Positions 28,805 to 37,970 are shown, counted from the stretch's first letter. The stretch is 64,000 bases of DNA from Nakamurella flavida (GCF_030811475.1 NZ_JAUSQV010000001.1:2317501-2381500); one strand, 5' to 3'. Numbers and translations are program-made. The notes: generated by a model from the sequence alone, not told the origin.

Positions 28805-29254
28805 TCAGGCTAGGTCCGGAGCGCCGGCCCGCACTTCTCGATTCCTGACCGGTCGCATCACCTGCTTGGCCAGGCACGGCGGCATGCCGAACGCCGCCCG
28901 CCCCTCGCGCCGGCGGTAGACCCCGGGCGGCACGCCGACCAGTTCGGTGAACCGGGTGCTGAACGTGCCGAGCGACTGACACCCCACCGCGAAGCAGACC
29001 TCCGTGACGGTCAGGTCACCCCGCCGCAGCAGCGCCATGGCCCGCTCGATCCGCCGCGTCATCAGGTACCCGTAGGGCGATTCCCCGTACGCGGCCCGGA
29101 ACTCCCGGCTCAGATGCCCCGCGGACATGTGGGCGCCGCGGGCCAGGGCCTCCACGTCCAGCGGCTGCGCGTACTCCCGGTCGATGCGGTCACGGACCCG
29201 CCGCAGTCGCGCGAGATCCCGTAGCCGCTGCTCCGGGATGGGCCTGCTGGTCAC
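28805..29254 (-). CDS. AraC-family transcriptional regulator
   Basis: A short 149-residue protein, GTG start, with only the double HTH DNA-binding domain: VEALARGAHMSAGHLSREFR and VTEVCFAVGCQSLGTFSTRF, followed by LVGVPPGVYRRRE, the standard end. No sensor domain is visible, so it may respond to a partner or be constitutive. It is placed directly before the VOC gene and probably controls it. A longer in-frame start would run into the pentapeptide gene. Confidence 0.85.
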   Translation of the reverse strand: MTSRPIPEQRLRDLARLRRVRDRIDREYAQPLDVEALARGAHMSAGHLSREFRAAYGESPYGYLMTRRIERAMALLRRGDLTVTEVCFAVGCQSLGTFSTRFTELVGVPPGVYRRREGRAAFGMPPCLAKQVMRPVRNREVRAGAPDLA

Positions 29255-29313
29255 CGCTGCATGGTGGCACCCGGGGCGGACGCTGACCAGACCCCGACAG
29301 GGCGCCCCACCGG

Positions 29314-30228
29314 TCAGGCCGCGGGCGGTGGCCGGAGTGCCTGCCGGATCGCATCGGCCTGCGCGGCGTCCCCCAGCCCGTCCAGGTCGAGGCAGATGTC
29401 CGCGTCGAGGTCCGGACCGGGAGCGGCCGCCAACCGACGCAGCAGCTGTGCCGCCCGGTGGTCGGCCTCCGAGCCGCTGGGCAGCTCGAGCCGGTCCGCT
29501 GCCGCCGTGAACACCTCGACGTACCGGTGCACCACCAGGAGGTCGGCCTGGTCGGGCAAGGTCGCTCGGTCGAGCCGGTAGCCGGTCACGTGGGTGCCGC
29601 GGAAGGTCGCCCCACCGAGGTCGGCGACGAAGGCGCTCGTGGACAACGGATGTCGGTGGCCGCGCCCGTCGACGACCAGGGTGTCCAGAACCCCGATGAA
29701 CGCGCATTCGTCGACGACGCAGTCCTGCATCTGGAGGAACCGGCCAGGGGTGTCGAAGCGGCATCGCCGCAGGACGCTTCCGGTGAAGACCGCCCGGGCC
29801 ATCTTCGCCCGCTCGAACGAGATGTCCGTCCAGGTGGAACGCAGCCCGTGCCACTCCCCCGCGCCGAGAATGGCGTGGCGGAGGTCGGCCCGGCGGAACG
29901 AGCATTCGGTGACCGTCGCCCCCCACACCCGCAGGTCGACCAGGCCGGCGCCGTCGAACACGCAGTCGTGGATTCGGGCACCGAAGAGCCGGAGCGCATC
30001 CATGCGAGCGCAGGACAGGTCGAGAGACTCCCAGGTGATCCCTGCGGTCGGATCGTCATTGCTCCCGAGGGTGAGCGGTGCGCCGGTCAACTCGATGCCG
30101 CGGAGGTCGATGCGCCCACCCACGGTGCCGAGGCCGTCGGGCCGGGGCGCGTGGCCGGACAGCCAGGCGCGGACCGCGGCCTGCGTCGGGAGGCTCTGCT
30201 CCCAGCGGGTTGTCCAGTCGTTCCGCAC
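29314..30228 (-). CDS. Pentapeptide-repeat protein
   Basis: A 304-residue protein, GTG start after a purine-rich GGAGG. About residues 45-210 show loose A(D/N)LxX repeats: IDLRGIELTGAPLT, LDLSCARMDALRLFGARIHD, FRRADLRHAILG, MARAVFTGSVLRRCRF, ADLGGATFRGTHVTG; they would fold into a right-handed quadrilateral beta-helix. The last 90 residues are helical. Such proteins act as gyrase mimics, membrane-associated scaffolds or toxins; nothing here picks one. It follows a remnant of a Vgb-type gene. Confidence 0.78.
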   Translation of the reverse strand: MRNDWTTRWEQSLPTQAAVRAWLSGHAPRPDGLGTVGGRIDLRGIELTGAPLTLGSNDDPTAGITWESLDLSCARMDALRLFGARIHDCVFDGAGLVDLRVWGATVTECSFRRADLRHAILGAGEWHGLRSTWTDISFERAKMARAVFTGSVLRRCRFDTPGRFLQMQDCVVDECAFIGVLDTLVVDGRGHRHPLSTSAFVADLGGATFRGTHVTGYRLDRATLPDQADLLVVHRYVEVFTAAADRLELPSGSEADHRAAQLLRRLAAAPGPDLDADICLDLDGLGDAAQADAIRQALRPPPAA

Positions 30229-30257
30229 CAACTCTTCCCCCTCCTCTCGTTCGGCCG

Positions 30258-30329
30258 TCAGTCGCCCACGATGCGGCCCAGCATGTCGGTGGCGGGCTCG
30301 GTGAACCACAGCGCCCCGTCGGGGCCCCT
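30258..30329 (-). pseudogene. Possible remnant of a virginiamycin-B-lyase-like (Vgb) gene
   Basis: Minus-strand translation just before a TGA reads GPDGALWFTEPATDMLGRI, the hallmark repeat of Vgb/streptogramin lyase propellers. Only this last blade fragment (23 codons) is recognisable; upstream the frame has no more repeats and runs into the adhesin gene. A broken, non-functional leftover is the simplest reading. The rest of the 167-bp gap shows nothing. Confidence 0.45.
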
Positions 30330-30395
30330 GTCGTTCGTCGGTGACGGCTGGCCCCCGGCCCGGCCCGACACCGGTCGGGCCCTGCCCGCCGTGGC

Positions 30396-32234
30396 TCAGG
30401 TCGACCGACCCCGCCGGCGCAGCACCAGGCAGAGCGCCCCGCCCGTCAGCAGCAGACACAGCCCGGCCACGGCGGCGGCCCGGACGTGGACGCCCGTGGC
30501 GGCGAGTTCGGCCGCATGTCGTGGGGTGATGCCGCCCCCGTCGGTCGGCGAGACGGTGACCGGTACGGCGGCCGTGGCTGTCGCCGTGACCACGGTGGTC
30601 GCCGTCGTAGTTGACGCGGTCGGCGACGTCGTGGGGTCGGTGGGCGTCGTCGGGTCGGTGCCGGTGGATGTCGGGTCCACGGTCATCGTGCTGGTGGGCG
30701 TGGTCGGATCGGTCGGCGTCGTGGGGTCGGTGGGCGTGGTCGATGTCGGGGAGACGGTGACCGTGGTGGTCGCCGTCGTCGATTCGGTGTCCGTGGTGGT
30801 CACCGTGGTCGGCACCGTCACCGTGGTCGGGACGGTCACCGTGGTCGGCACCGACACCGTGGTCGGCACCGTCACCGTGGTCGGCACCGACACCGTGGTC
30901 GGAACCGTCACCGTGGTCGGCACGGTGACGGTCGTGGTCGGCGGGGCGACGGCGGAGTAGGTGTTGGTGACCTCCGCGGTGACGGTGGTCTCGGCGATCA
31001 CGGTCACCGGGTCGGGGAGCGCGGTGGCCACCCCGAGGCCGCCCACCGCACCGTCGACCGGCTCGGTCACCGTGCACGCCGCGCCGCCCCGCAGACCGGT
31101 GTAGACCTGCACGCCGCCCGTGGTGGATCCGGCCGGGACGACGAGTGCCGGCAGCACCTCGCCGTCACAGCTGACGGCGACGGTGACGGAGCCCTGCTCC
31201 CCGGCCGCGGGCCCGGCGATGACCTTCCGGACCTGGAGCACGCCGGCGGCGAAGAACGCGGCCGACGCACTGGCGGTGCTGCGCACCGACCCGGTACTGG
31301 CCAGGATGAGCTTCTGCGCGGTGGGGACGTTCGGGTCGTTGCCGTCGTAGAGGTAGACGTTCCCGCTCGGGACGGACACGACCGCGCTCGCGTCGAGGGT
31401 GACGGACAGATCGAGTACGTCGTCCGGCCGCAACCACAGCGAGGTCCCGGTCGGCACCGTCGTGCCGTCGCCGACGACCTGCGTCCCGGCCGCGTCGGCG
31501 TACATCGTGGCGTCGGTCGAGCTGACCGTGATGTCCCCGGCGGTGGCCGTGGCGACGAACGGCCCGGCCAGGGATCCGGCCGGGAAGTCCCCGCTGGGGG
31601 CGGTGATCTCCAGGCCGCTGGCGGGCTGCACCACCGGGCCGGCGGCGATCACGGCCTGCACGATGTCGGCGACGGCGGGGCGCAGCGCGGCCCGCTGGTC
31701 CAGGACGAACTTGTCCGTGAAGAACCAGATGGCGGCCTGGACGGCGGCGGCGCGCTGGTCGTCGGTCAGCCCCGCGGGCAGGGCGGTGTTCGGGTAGTAC
31801 AGCTCCAGGATCCGCGCGACGTACCCGACCAGCGGGACGTTCGCCGCGTCCCAACTCCCCTGCCGGTATCCGAAGCCGATCGTCGTCGCGGTCCGCAGAT
31901 CGATGCAGTAGACGAGGATGGCGCCGTCCTCGGACGGGTCGGCCGTGGCCAGGATCCGCCGGCCCTCGGTGTCGAGCACCTGCCAGGTCGGGTCGGGTGC
32001 GGACGGGTAGCCCAGGGTCGGGGAGAAGCCGCTGCCCAGCGGGGCGATGCGCCCGGGGAGCGACGTCGCCGGCCCGAGGCCGGAGAGCACCAACTCGGCA
32101 TCCGCACCGGCGGGCGGCGGGTTGGTCGGCGGATCGCCGGGGACGGCGCCCGCCGTGGGCGCACCCAGCACGATCAGCATCGCCACCAGAACAACCAGGA
32201 CAGCTCGTCCCCCACGTCGACCGACCCGTCGCAT
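30396..32234 (-). CDS. Thioester-domain surface protein with LAATG sorting signal
   Basis: A 612-residue protein: Sec signal (VLVVLVAMLIVLGAP, cleavage after AGA), thioester domain (about 50-190) with the Cys in LVYCID (Cys110) and the Gln in VQAAIW (Gln166), which can form an internal Cys-Gln thioester bond to host or surface amines; beta-sandwich domain (about 200-310); two later modules with a cysteine pair; then a Thr/Pro/Val stalk of 6-residue VPTTVT repeats (about 430-480) and DPTTPT repeats; and the sorting signal LAATG, a hydrophobic helix, RRRGRST. Gram-positive thioester adhesins attach covalently to targets. It lies divergent from an MFS gene. Confidence 0.82.
   Translation of the reverse strand: MRRVGRRGGRAVLVVLVAMLIVLGAPTAGAVPGDPPTNPPPAGADAELVLSGLGPATSLPGRIAPLGSGFSPTLGYPSAPDPTWQVLDTEGRRILATADPSEDGAILVYCIDLRTATTIGFGYRQGSWDAANVPLVGYVARILELYYPNTALPAGLTDDQRAAAVQAAIWFFTDKFVLDQRAALRPAVADIVQAVIAAGPVVQPASGLEITAPSGDFPAGSLAGPFVATATAGDITVSSTDATMYADAAGTQVVGDGTTVPTGTSLWLRPDDVLDLSVTLDASAVVSVPSGNVYLYDGNDPNVPTAQKLILASTGSVRSTASASAAFFAAGVLQVRKVIAGPAAGEQGSVTVAVSCDGEVLPALVVPAGSTTGGVQVYTGLRGGAACTVTEPVDGAVGGLGVATALPDPVTVIAETTVTAEVTNTYSAVAPPTTTVTVPTTVTVPTTVSVPTTVTVPTTVSVPTTVTVPTTVTVPTTVTTTDTESTTATTTVTVSPTSTTPTDPTTPTDPTTPTSTMTVDPTSTGTDPTTPTDPTTSPTASTTTATTVVTATATAAVPVTVSPTDGGGITPRHAAELAATGVHVRAAAVAGLCLLLTGGALCLVLRRRGRST
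30800..30945 (-). repeat. 18-bp in-frame repeats coding VPTTVT
   Basis: About seven imperfect 18-bp units encode Val-Pro-Thr-Thr-Val-Thr/Ser in the adhesin stalk. Every unit keeps the frame, so changes in copy number would only alter stalk length. Confidence 0.75.
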
Positions 32235-32370
32235 GTCCCCACCCCGCCCCGCGTCCTCGATGCACGCACGACCACTGTCAGTGATAACGAGTGAGCCGGG
32301 GGTGAGTGCGACGCTCCCGGGCCGGGAGGGGCTTCCGGCGAGGCGCACACTCTGGCCAGGGGGTGGGCCC

Positions 32371-33870
32371 ATGTCGGGACCGGTGGTGGACGGCGGGCTG
32401 CGTGTCGGTTCGGGCAGCGGCCGATGGGTGCTGCTCGCCTCGATCATGGGCTCGGGGATCGCGGGGATCGACGCCACGGTGGTCAACATCGCCCTGCCGG
32501 CCATCGGCGCGGACCTCGGCACCGGGTTCGCCGCCCTGCAGTGGACGATCACCGCCTACACGCTGACCCTGGCCTCGCTCATCCTGCTCGGCGGCTCCCT
32601 GGGTGACCGGTTCGGCCGCCGCCGGGTCTTCCTCATCGGCGTGGTCTGGTTCGCGGTCGCCTCGCTGCTCTGCGGACTCGCCCCCGGGCCGGAGGCGCTG
32701 GTGGCGGCCCGGGCCCTGCAGGGGGTCGGCGGGGCGCTGCTGACACCCGGCAGCCTGGCCATGATCCAGGCGTCGTTCCACCCCGACGACCGGGCCCGCG
32801 CCATCGGCGTGTGGTCCGGATTCGGCGGCGTGGCCACCGCCATCGGCCCGTTCCTCGGCGGCTGGCTGCTGGAGTCGGTGGGCTGGCGCTGGATCTTCCT
32901 GATCAACGTCCCGCTGGCCGTGGCGGTGGTGGTGCTCGCGGTCCGACACGTCCCGGAGACCCGGGACCCGCACGCCGCCAAGGGCATCGACGTGCTCGGC
33001 GCGGGGCTGAGCATCCTGGCCCTGGCCGGGCTGACCTACGCGATCATCGCCGTCCCGGAGAACGGGGCCGGCGGTCTGGTGCTGCCCGCCACCGCCATCG
33101 GCCTCTGCGCCCTGGCCGCGTTCGTCGTGGTCGAGCGGCGCCTGCCCCACCCGATGGTGCCGCCCGCCGTCTTCCGGAACCGGACCTTCACCGCCGCGAA
33201 CGTGGTGACCTTCCTGGTCTACGGGGCCTTTGGTGGCGCCTTCTTCCTGCTCGCCGTCCAGCTGCAGGTCGTCTCCGGGTTCAGCCCGCTCGCCGCGGGC
33301 ACGGCGATGCTGCCGGTTACCGTGCTCATGCTGGCGCTGTCCGCCCGGTTCGGTCAGCTGGCCACCCGGATCGGGCCGCGCCTGCCGATGACGGCGGGGA
33401 CGTCGCTGTGCACGGTGGCCGTCCTGCTGATGCTGCGCATCGGTCCCGGCGCGCACTACCTGACCGAGGTGCTCCCGGCCGTGGCCGTCCTGGGGTTGGG
33501 CCTCTCCCTGCTGGTCGCCCCGCTGACCGCCACCGTGCTGGGCGCGGCTCCGGCCGAGCAGGCCGGGGTGGCGTCCGGCATCAACAACGCGGTCGCCCGA
33601 GCCGCCGGCCTCGTCGCCGTGGCGGCGTTCCCGGTCCTGGGCGGGCTCGGCGGGCAGAGCTACGACGACCCCGTCGCCTTCGACCGCGGTTTCGGCATCG
33701 CCCTGTCCATCGCCGCCGGCCTGCTCGTCGTCGGCGCAGTCGTGTCCGCGACGGCCATGCCGGGCCGACCCGCGCCTTCGGCCGTCGCCGATCCGGACGC
33801 ACCCGCCGAGCGCGTGTGCTGCCCCGTCCAGGGGCCGGCCCTCGTCGAGTCCCGCACGGCGTCGCCCTGA
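32371..33870 (+). CDS. MFS transporter, DHA2/EmrB type
   Basis: A 499-residue polytopic protein with 14 predicted helices. ATG at 32371 follows AGGGGG. Signatures: helix 1 with IAGIDATVVNIALPAI, the loop LGGSLGDRFGRRR, and motif C in helix 5, ATAIGPFLGGWLLES, typical of drug-proton antiporters. The C-terminal tail is short and cytoplasmic and carries two neighbouring cysteines. Substrate unknown. It is divergent from the thioester adhesin gene; the 136-bp gap holds a short palindrome CACTGTCAGTG that could serve as an operator. Single gene. Confidence 0.9.
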   Translation: MSGPVVDGGLRVGSGSGRWVLLASIMGSGIAGIDATVVNIALPAIGADLGTGFAALQWTITAYTLTLASLILLGGSLGDRFGRRRVFLIGVVWFAVASLLCGLAPGPEALVAARALQGVGGALLTPGSLAMIQASFHPDDRARAIGVWSGFGGVATAIGPFLGGWLLESVGWRWIFLINVPLAVAVVVLAVRHVPETRDPHAAKGIDVLGAGLSILALAGLTYAIIAVPENGAGGLVLPATAIGLCALAAFVVVERRLPHPMVPPAVFRNRTFTAANVVTFLVYGAFGGAFFLLAVQLQVVSGFSPLAAGTAMLPVTVLMLALSARFGQLATRIGPRLPMTAGTSLCTVAVLLMLRIGPGAHYLTEVLPAVAVLGLGLSLLVAPLTATVLGAAPAEQAGVASGINNAVARAAGLVAVAAFPVLGGLGGQSYDDPVAFDRGFGIALSIAAGLLVVGAVVSATAMPGRPAPSAVADPDAPAERVCCPVQGPALVESRTASP

Positions 33871-34055
33871 CCCTCCCACCTGCGTGAACGGACCGTGACG
33901 TGGGGTCACCGGTGCTGTTGTGACATCGCCCCGGGACTCCGCCGGGCGCCCTCGTCGGGGCTGTCCAGCGGGTCGGGCCAGGTAGGTTCCAGGGCGACAC
34001 GCAGCCTCCACCCGCCCCCGACCGCCCGCACGGACCACGACGAACAGGGGACGAG

Positions 34056-34718
34056 ATGACGACCGCACCGGACTCCGCCGCCGGGAAGCTGGGCTATTTC
34101 CAGACCCGGCTGGCCGCCAACCCGCACCGGGCGGGCACCTGGCGCCACATCTGCGACTACCTCCAGCGGTGGATCCCCACCGACGGTGCGGTGCTGGAAC
34201 TCGGCGCCGGCTGGTGCGACTTCGCCAACCAGGTCACCGCCCGCCGGGTCGTGGCGATGGACATGGACGAGGTCGTGGTCCGCGCGGCGGACGACCACGT
34301 CGAGGCCGTCGTCGGCGACTGCACCGATCTGTCCCGCTTCGCGCCCGGCGAGTTCGACGTGGTGTTCGCGTCCAACCTGCTCGAGCACCTGCCGCGGGAG
34401 GACGCGACCCGACTGCTCGACGAAGCCGCGCGCGTCGTCCGCCCCGGTGGCCACCTCATCCTCATGCAGCCGAACTTCCGGCTGAACCCGGGCGGGTACT
34501 TCGACGACTACACCCACGTCGCGATCTACACCGACCGGTCGCTGCGCGACTACCTGGCGTCCGAAGGCTGGCGCGTCCAGGTCGCGATGGCCCGCTTCCT
34601 GCCGCTGACGATGAAGTCCAAGGCGTCCGCGCTGTCCTTCCTGGTGCCCTGGTACCTGCGGTCGCCGATCAAGCCGCTGGCCGGCCAGATGCTGTTCGTG
34701 GCCACCCCGGCCCGCTGA
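34056..34718 (+). CDS. SAM-dependent methyltransferase
   Basis: A 220-residue class I methyltransferase: motif I VLELGAGWCDF near residue 47, acidic VVAMDMDE, DVVFASNLLEHLPRED (motif IV), VVRPGGHLILM (motif V/VI). The Asn-Leu-Leu-Glu-His set is common in glycan- and polyprenyl-related methyltransferases. It is the first of three genes followed by a GT2 transferase and a GT-C membrane transferase, so it may methylate a sugar or lipid-linked intermediate. GGGGACGAG precedes the ATG. The 185 bp before it have a GTGAC/GTCAC inverted repeat but no gene. Confidence 0.88.
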   Translation: MTTAPDSAAGKLGYFQTRLAANPHRAGTWRHICDYLQRWIPTDGAVLELGAGWCDFANQVTARRVVAMDMDEVVVRAADDHVEAVVGDCTDLSRFAPGEFDVVFASNLLEHLPREDATRLLDEAARVVRPGGHLILMQPNFRLNPGGYFDDYTHVAIYTDRSLRDYLASEGWRVQVAMARFLPLTMKSKASALSFLVPWYLRSPIKPLAGQMLFVATPAR

Positions 34719-34761
34719 CCCCACCACGCCGGCACCACCGATCGACCAGGAGAGGACGGGC

Positions 34762-35484
34762 ATGGTCTGGAACGGCCGGAGCGTCGCGGTGATCCTGCCG
34801 ACGTACAACGAGCGCGACAGCATCGCCGAGACCATCCAGGGCTTCGAGAAGCTCGGCTACGTCGACGACATCCTGGTGATCAACAACAACGCCGCCGCCG
34901 GCACCTCCGACGAGGTGGCGACGACGACCGCCCGGGAGATCCACGAGCCGCGGCAGGGCTACGGCGCCGCCATCCAACGCGGCCTGCGCGAGGTCGACGC
35001 CGACCTGATCTGCGTCTGCGAACCGGACGGCACCTTCCGGCCGGCCGACCTGGACAAGCTGCTGCCGTTCACCGGCGAGTGCGACCTGGTCGTCGGATCC
35101 CGCACCGTGCAGACGTTCATCTGGGACGGCGCCAACATGGGCTGGCACCTGCGGTGGGGGAACTGGGCGCTGGCCAAGGGCATCGAGGCCACCTACAACA
35201 CCGTCTACCTGTCCGACGTGGGCTGCACCTTCCGGGTGGTCTCCCGGGCGTGCGCCGCGGACCTGGTGCAGCGCGCCACCCACGCCGGTTCGGCGTTCGG
35301 CCTGGAGATGCTGCTGCTGGCGATCATCCGGCAGTACCGGATCGTGCAGGTGCCGGTGAACTACCACGCCCGGGTCGGCGAGTCCTCGGTCACCGGGCAC
35401 CTGCACCGCACCATCGCCCTCGGCGTCCGGATGGCCGTCCTGTCCGCCCGGATGCGCCTGCGGCGCAACGCCCTCCGTGGCTGA
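34762..35484 (+). CDS. Glycosyltransferase family 2 (DPM1/polyprenyl-phosphate type)
   Basis: A 240-residue GT-A enzyme: VILPTYNERDSI at residue 9, nucleotide-binding region, a DxD-like CEPDGTF near 95, and GSRTVQTFIWDG. The layout without membrane helices resembles dolichol/polyprenyl-phosphate sugar transferases, making lipid-linked sugar for an extracytoplasmic transferase such as the next gene. It begins 43 bp after the methyltransferase and its stop overlaps the next start by 8 bp. Donor sugar not known. Confidence 0.87.
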   Translation: MVWNGRSVAVILPTYNERDSIAETIQGFEKLGYVDDILVINNNAAAGTSDEVATTTAREIHEPRQGYGAAIQRGLREVDADLICVCEPDGTFRPADLDKLLPFTGECDLVVGSRTVQTFIWDGANMGWHLRWGNWALAKGIEATYNTVYLSDVGCTFRVVSRACAADLVQRATHAGSAFGLEMLLLAIIRQYRIVQVPVNYHARVGESSVTGHLHRTIALGVRMAVLSARMRLRRNALRG

Positions 35485-36949
35485 CGTCGACACCCGGACG
35501 CGGGCCGAGGTCACCGGGCGGGCCCTGCTGCTGGCCGCGATCCCTCCGATCGTGCTGGCCCTGCTCGTCCGCATCTGGGTCGCCCACACCTCGCTGCTCG
35601 CCCTGAACAGCGACGAGACGCTCGTCGGCCTGCAGGCGCGCGAGGCGATGGACGGCACCTTCTACCTGATGGTCGCGGGCAACGACTACGGGTCGACGAC
35701 GGAGTCCTACCTGCTGATCCCGTTCCTGCTCGCGGGCGGCGGCGCCTGGCCGCTGCGTCTCCTGGCCGGGCTGCTCTGGGCGGTGGTCGCGTTCCTGCTG
35801 TACCGCACGGCCCGCCCACTGATCGGCCCGGCCGCGGCCGCGGTGGTCGGCGTGATCGCCCTCAGCGTCTCCGGGGCGATCCTGGTCGTCACCTCCCGCC
35901 CGTACATGGGCTACCCCACCGGCATGATCGCGATGGTCGGCGTGCTCGCGCTGGCCGGTCGGGCGATGCACGACGACAGCCGGCTCCCCTGGATCGCCGG
36001 CCTCGCCGGGTTGGCCACCGGGTTCGCGGTCTGGAGCCACCCGATGTTCGGGGTGGTGTGCGTGCTCGCCCTGCTCCCCCCGACCCTGCGGCACTGGCGA
36101 CGGCTGCTGGGTTGGGCCCTGCCCGGCGCCATCGGCGCCGTCGTCGGGGTGAGCCCGTGGCTGGTGTACATCCAGCAGCGCGGCCTGCCGGCCGCGGCCC
36201 GCAGTTCGGGGGACACCACCTACCTGGACCGGTTGGTCGGATTCTTCGTCGCTCTGCTCCCCCGCGCGTTCGGGCTGCGACTGCCCCGCGGTGAGTGGCT
36301 GTGGGGGGAGGCGGTGACCCCCGTCGTCGCCGGCGTGATCGTCGTGGCCGCCGTGACCGGCTGGATCGTGCTGCTCCGGCGCTGCGGTTCCGCCGCGGCG
36401 CCGGTGGTGTTCGCCGGGGTCGCCGCCTTCCCGGTGCTCGCCACCTTCGGCCAGCTCGAGTTCGTGGACGACGCCCGGTACGCACTGCCGTTCCTGCCCA
36501 TGCTCCTCGTCGGCCTCGGCGGGTGGCTGGCCGTGCTGCCGCAGCGGTGGGGGAGCTCCGCGTGGTCGGTGACGGTCGTCCCCACCGCCTGGGTGCTGCT
36601 GTTCTGCGTGCCGATCCTGGTCCGGCAGGCCGGGTGGGCCCCGGAGAACCCGGACCGCGCCCCGATCGCCGCCGTCCGCGCCCTGGAGGACCGCGGCGTC
36701 ACCTTCCTGCGGGGCGACTACTGGGCGATCTACCTGATGGACTATCTCGCCGACGGCTCCCTGGTCGTGCGCCCCGACTTCCCGATCCGCCTGCTGGGTC
36801 CGGCCGCCGACGTGGAGGCCGCCGACCCGGCCGAGGTGGCGCTGGTCTACGGGGCCGGCGCGGAGCCGTCGCTGCTGCTGCCCGCGGCCGACTACGAGAT
36901 CTTGAGCGTGGGCGGCTACGACCTGTACCTGCCGCCCGGCGTGCGATGA
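35477..36949 (+). CDS. GT-C-type membrane glycosyltransferase
   Basis: A 490-residue membrane protein, GTG start overlapping the GT2 gene by 8 bp. About ten helices. The first outer loop reads LNSDETLVGLQAREA, with the acidic Asp-Glu pair that is catalytic in GT-C enzymes (GT39/83-like), and the C-terminal ~90 residues form a soluble outer domain. It would transfer sugar from the polyprenyl-phosphate carrier made by the neighbour to a protein, glycolipid or wall polymer. No acceptor can be named. Its TGA overlaps an ATG at 36946, but the next gene probably starts at 36982. Confidence 0.8.
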   Translation: MADVDTRTRAEVTGRALLLAAIPPIVLALLVRIWVAHTSLLALNSDETLVGLQAREAMDGTFYLMVAGNDYGSTTESYLLIPFLLAGGGAWPLRLLAGLLWAVVAFLLYRTARPLIGPAAAAVVGVIALSVSGAILVVTSRPYMGYPTGMIAMVGVLALAGRAMHDDSRLPWIAGLAGLATGFAVWSHPMFGVVCVLALLPPTLRHWRRLLGWALPGAIGAVVGVSPWLVYIQQRGLPAAARSSGDTTYLDRLVGFFVALLPRAFGLRLPRGEWLWGEAVTPVVAGVIVVAAVTGWIVLLRRCGSAAAPVVFAGVAAFPVLATFGQLEFVDDARYALPFLPMLLVGLGGWLAVLPQRWGSSAWSVTVVPTAWVLLFCVPILVRQAGWAPENPDRAPIAAVRALEDRGVTFLRGDYWAIYLMDYLADGSLVVRPDFPIRLLGPAADVEAADPAEVALVYGAGAEPSLLLPAADYEILSVGGYDLYLPPGVR

Positions 36950-36981
36950 CCGGCGCCGATCTGCCCCGACCGGAGGCCACC

Positions 36982-37830
36982 ATGACCGACACCCCGACCC
37001 TTGCCGTCACCGGGGTGACCGGACAGCTGGGCGGCGCCGTCGCCCGCCGGCTGGCCGCCGCCGGGCTGGCCCAGCGGATGATCGCCCGCGATCCGTCCCG
37101 GGTACCGGACCTCCCCGGAGCGGTGGCCGTGCACGGCGACTTCGCCGACCCGACCGGACTGACCGCGGCCTTCGGCGGGGTCGGCGTCCTGTTCCTGGTC
37201 TCCGCGGGGGAGGACCCCGACCGGCTCGCTCTGCAGCGCAAGGTCGTCGATGCCGCCGCCGACGCCGGCGTCGAGCACATCGTCTACACGTCGTTCGTCG
37301 GGGCTGCGGCGGACTGCACCTTCACCTTCGGCCGGGACCACTGGGGCACCGAGCAGCACATCCGCGACGCGGGCCCGGCGTTCACCTTCCTGCGCGACAA
37401 CTTCTACGCGGACTTCATGCCGGACCTGGCCGGGCCGGACGGCGTGATCCGGGGGCCGGCCGGCGACGGGCGGGTCTCGGTGGTGGCGCGCGACGACATC
37501 GCCGCCGTGGCCGCCACCGTCCTGCAGGACCCCGCCGCCCATGCCGGACGGACCTACGACCTCACCGGGCCCGACGCGCTGACCCTCCACGAGGTGGCCA
37601 CCGTGGTGACCGAGGCGACGGGCCGGTCGGTGAGCTACCGACCGGAGACGATCGACGAGGCCTACGCCTCCCGGGCCGGTGCCGCCCCGCGCTGGATGCT
37701 CGACGGGTGGGTGTCGACGTACACCGCGATCGCTGCCGGCGAACAGGCGACGGTGAGTGACGCTGTCCCTGCGCTGCTGGGTCGACCGGCCACCTCGCTG
37801 CGGGACCTCCTGCGCCTTCCCCGGGGCTGA
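36982..37830 (+). CDS. NmrA-like NAD(P)-binding oxidoreductase
   Basis: A 282-residue Rossmann protein: VTGVTGQLGGAVARRL gives the glycine-rich loop, then RDPSRVPDL and VHGDFADPTGL, HIVYTSFVGAAAD and FLRDNFYADFMPDL. This is the SDR/NmrA group (QorB-like), acting as quinone reductases or redox sensors; no YxxxK pair is evident, so catalysis may be lost. ATG at 36982 is chosen because GGAGG ends 5 nt before it; the ATG at 36946 overlaps the previous stop and is less likely. Confidence 0.85.
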   Translation: MTDTPTLAVTGVTGQLGGAVARRLAAAGLAQRMIARDPSRVPDLPGAVAVHGDFADPTGLTAAFGGVGVLFLVSAGEDPDRLALQRKVVDAAADAGVEHIVYTSFVGAAADCTFTFGRDHWGTEQHIRDAGPAFTFLRDNFYADFMPDLAGPDGVIRGPAGDGRVSVVARDDIAAVAATVLQDPAAHAGRTYDLTGPDALTLHEVATVVTEATGRSVSYRPETIDEAYASRAGAAPRWMLDGWVSTYTAIAAGEQATVSDAVPALLGRPATSLRDLLRLPRG

Positions 37831-37876
37831 GCGGAACCCAGCGAAGCTGATCGAGCGGTGATCTCACGGGGATGAG

Positions 37877-37970
37877 CCGAATGGTCACTGTGCCGATCGT
37901 CGATGACCCGAATCGTCGCCTCGGTTCAGTAAAGCCCCCGAATCGTGCGAGATCGCCCGTTCGGTTCACT
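37877..37970. repeat. Iteron-like direct repeats upstream of the VAP-repeat gene
   Basis: CCGAATSGT occurs at 37877, 37908 and 37938 (31 and 30 bp apart, about three helical turns) and TCGGTTCAST occurs at 37921 and 37961. They fill the 289-bp non-coding gap 37831-38119 and look like multiple binding sites on one face of the helix. The factor is unknown. Confidence 0.5.

Noticed and set aside
36946-36981. ATG overlapping the stop of the GT-C gene as start of the NmrA-like gene
   Set aside because: The ATG at 36982 has GGAGG at good spacing and starts right at the Rossmann fold.
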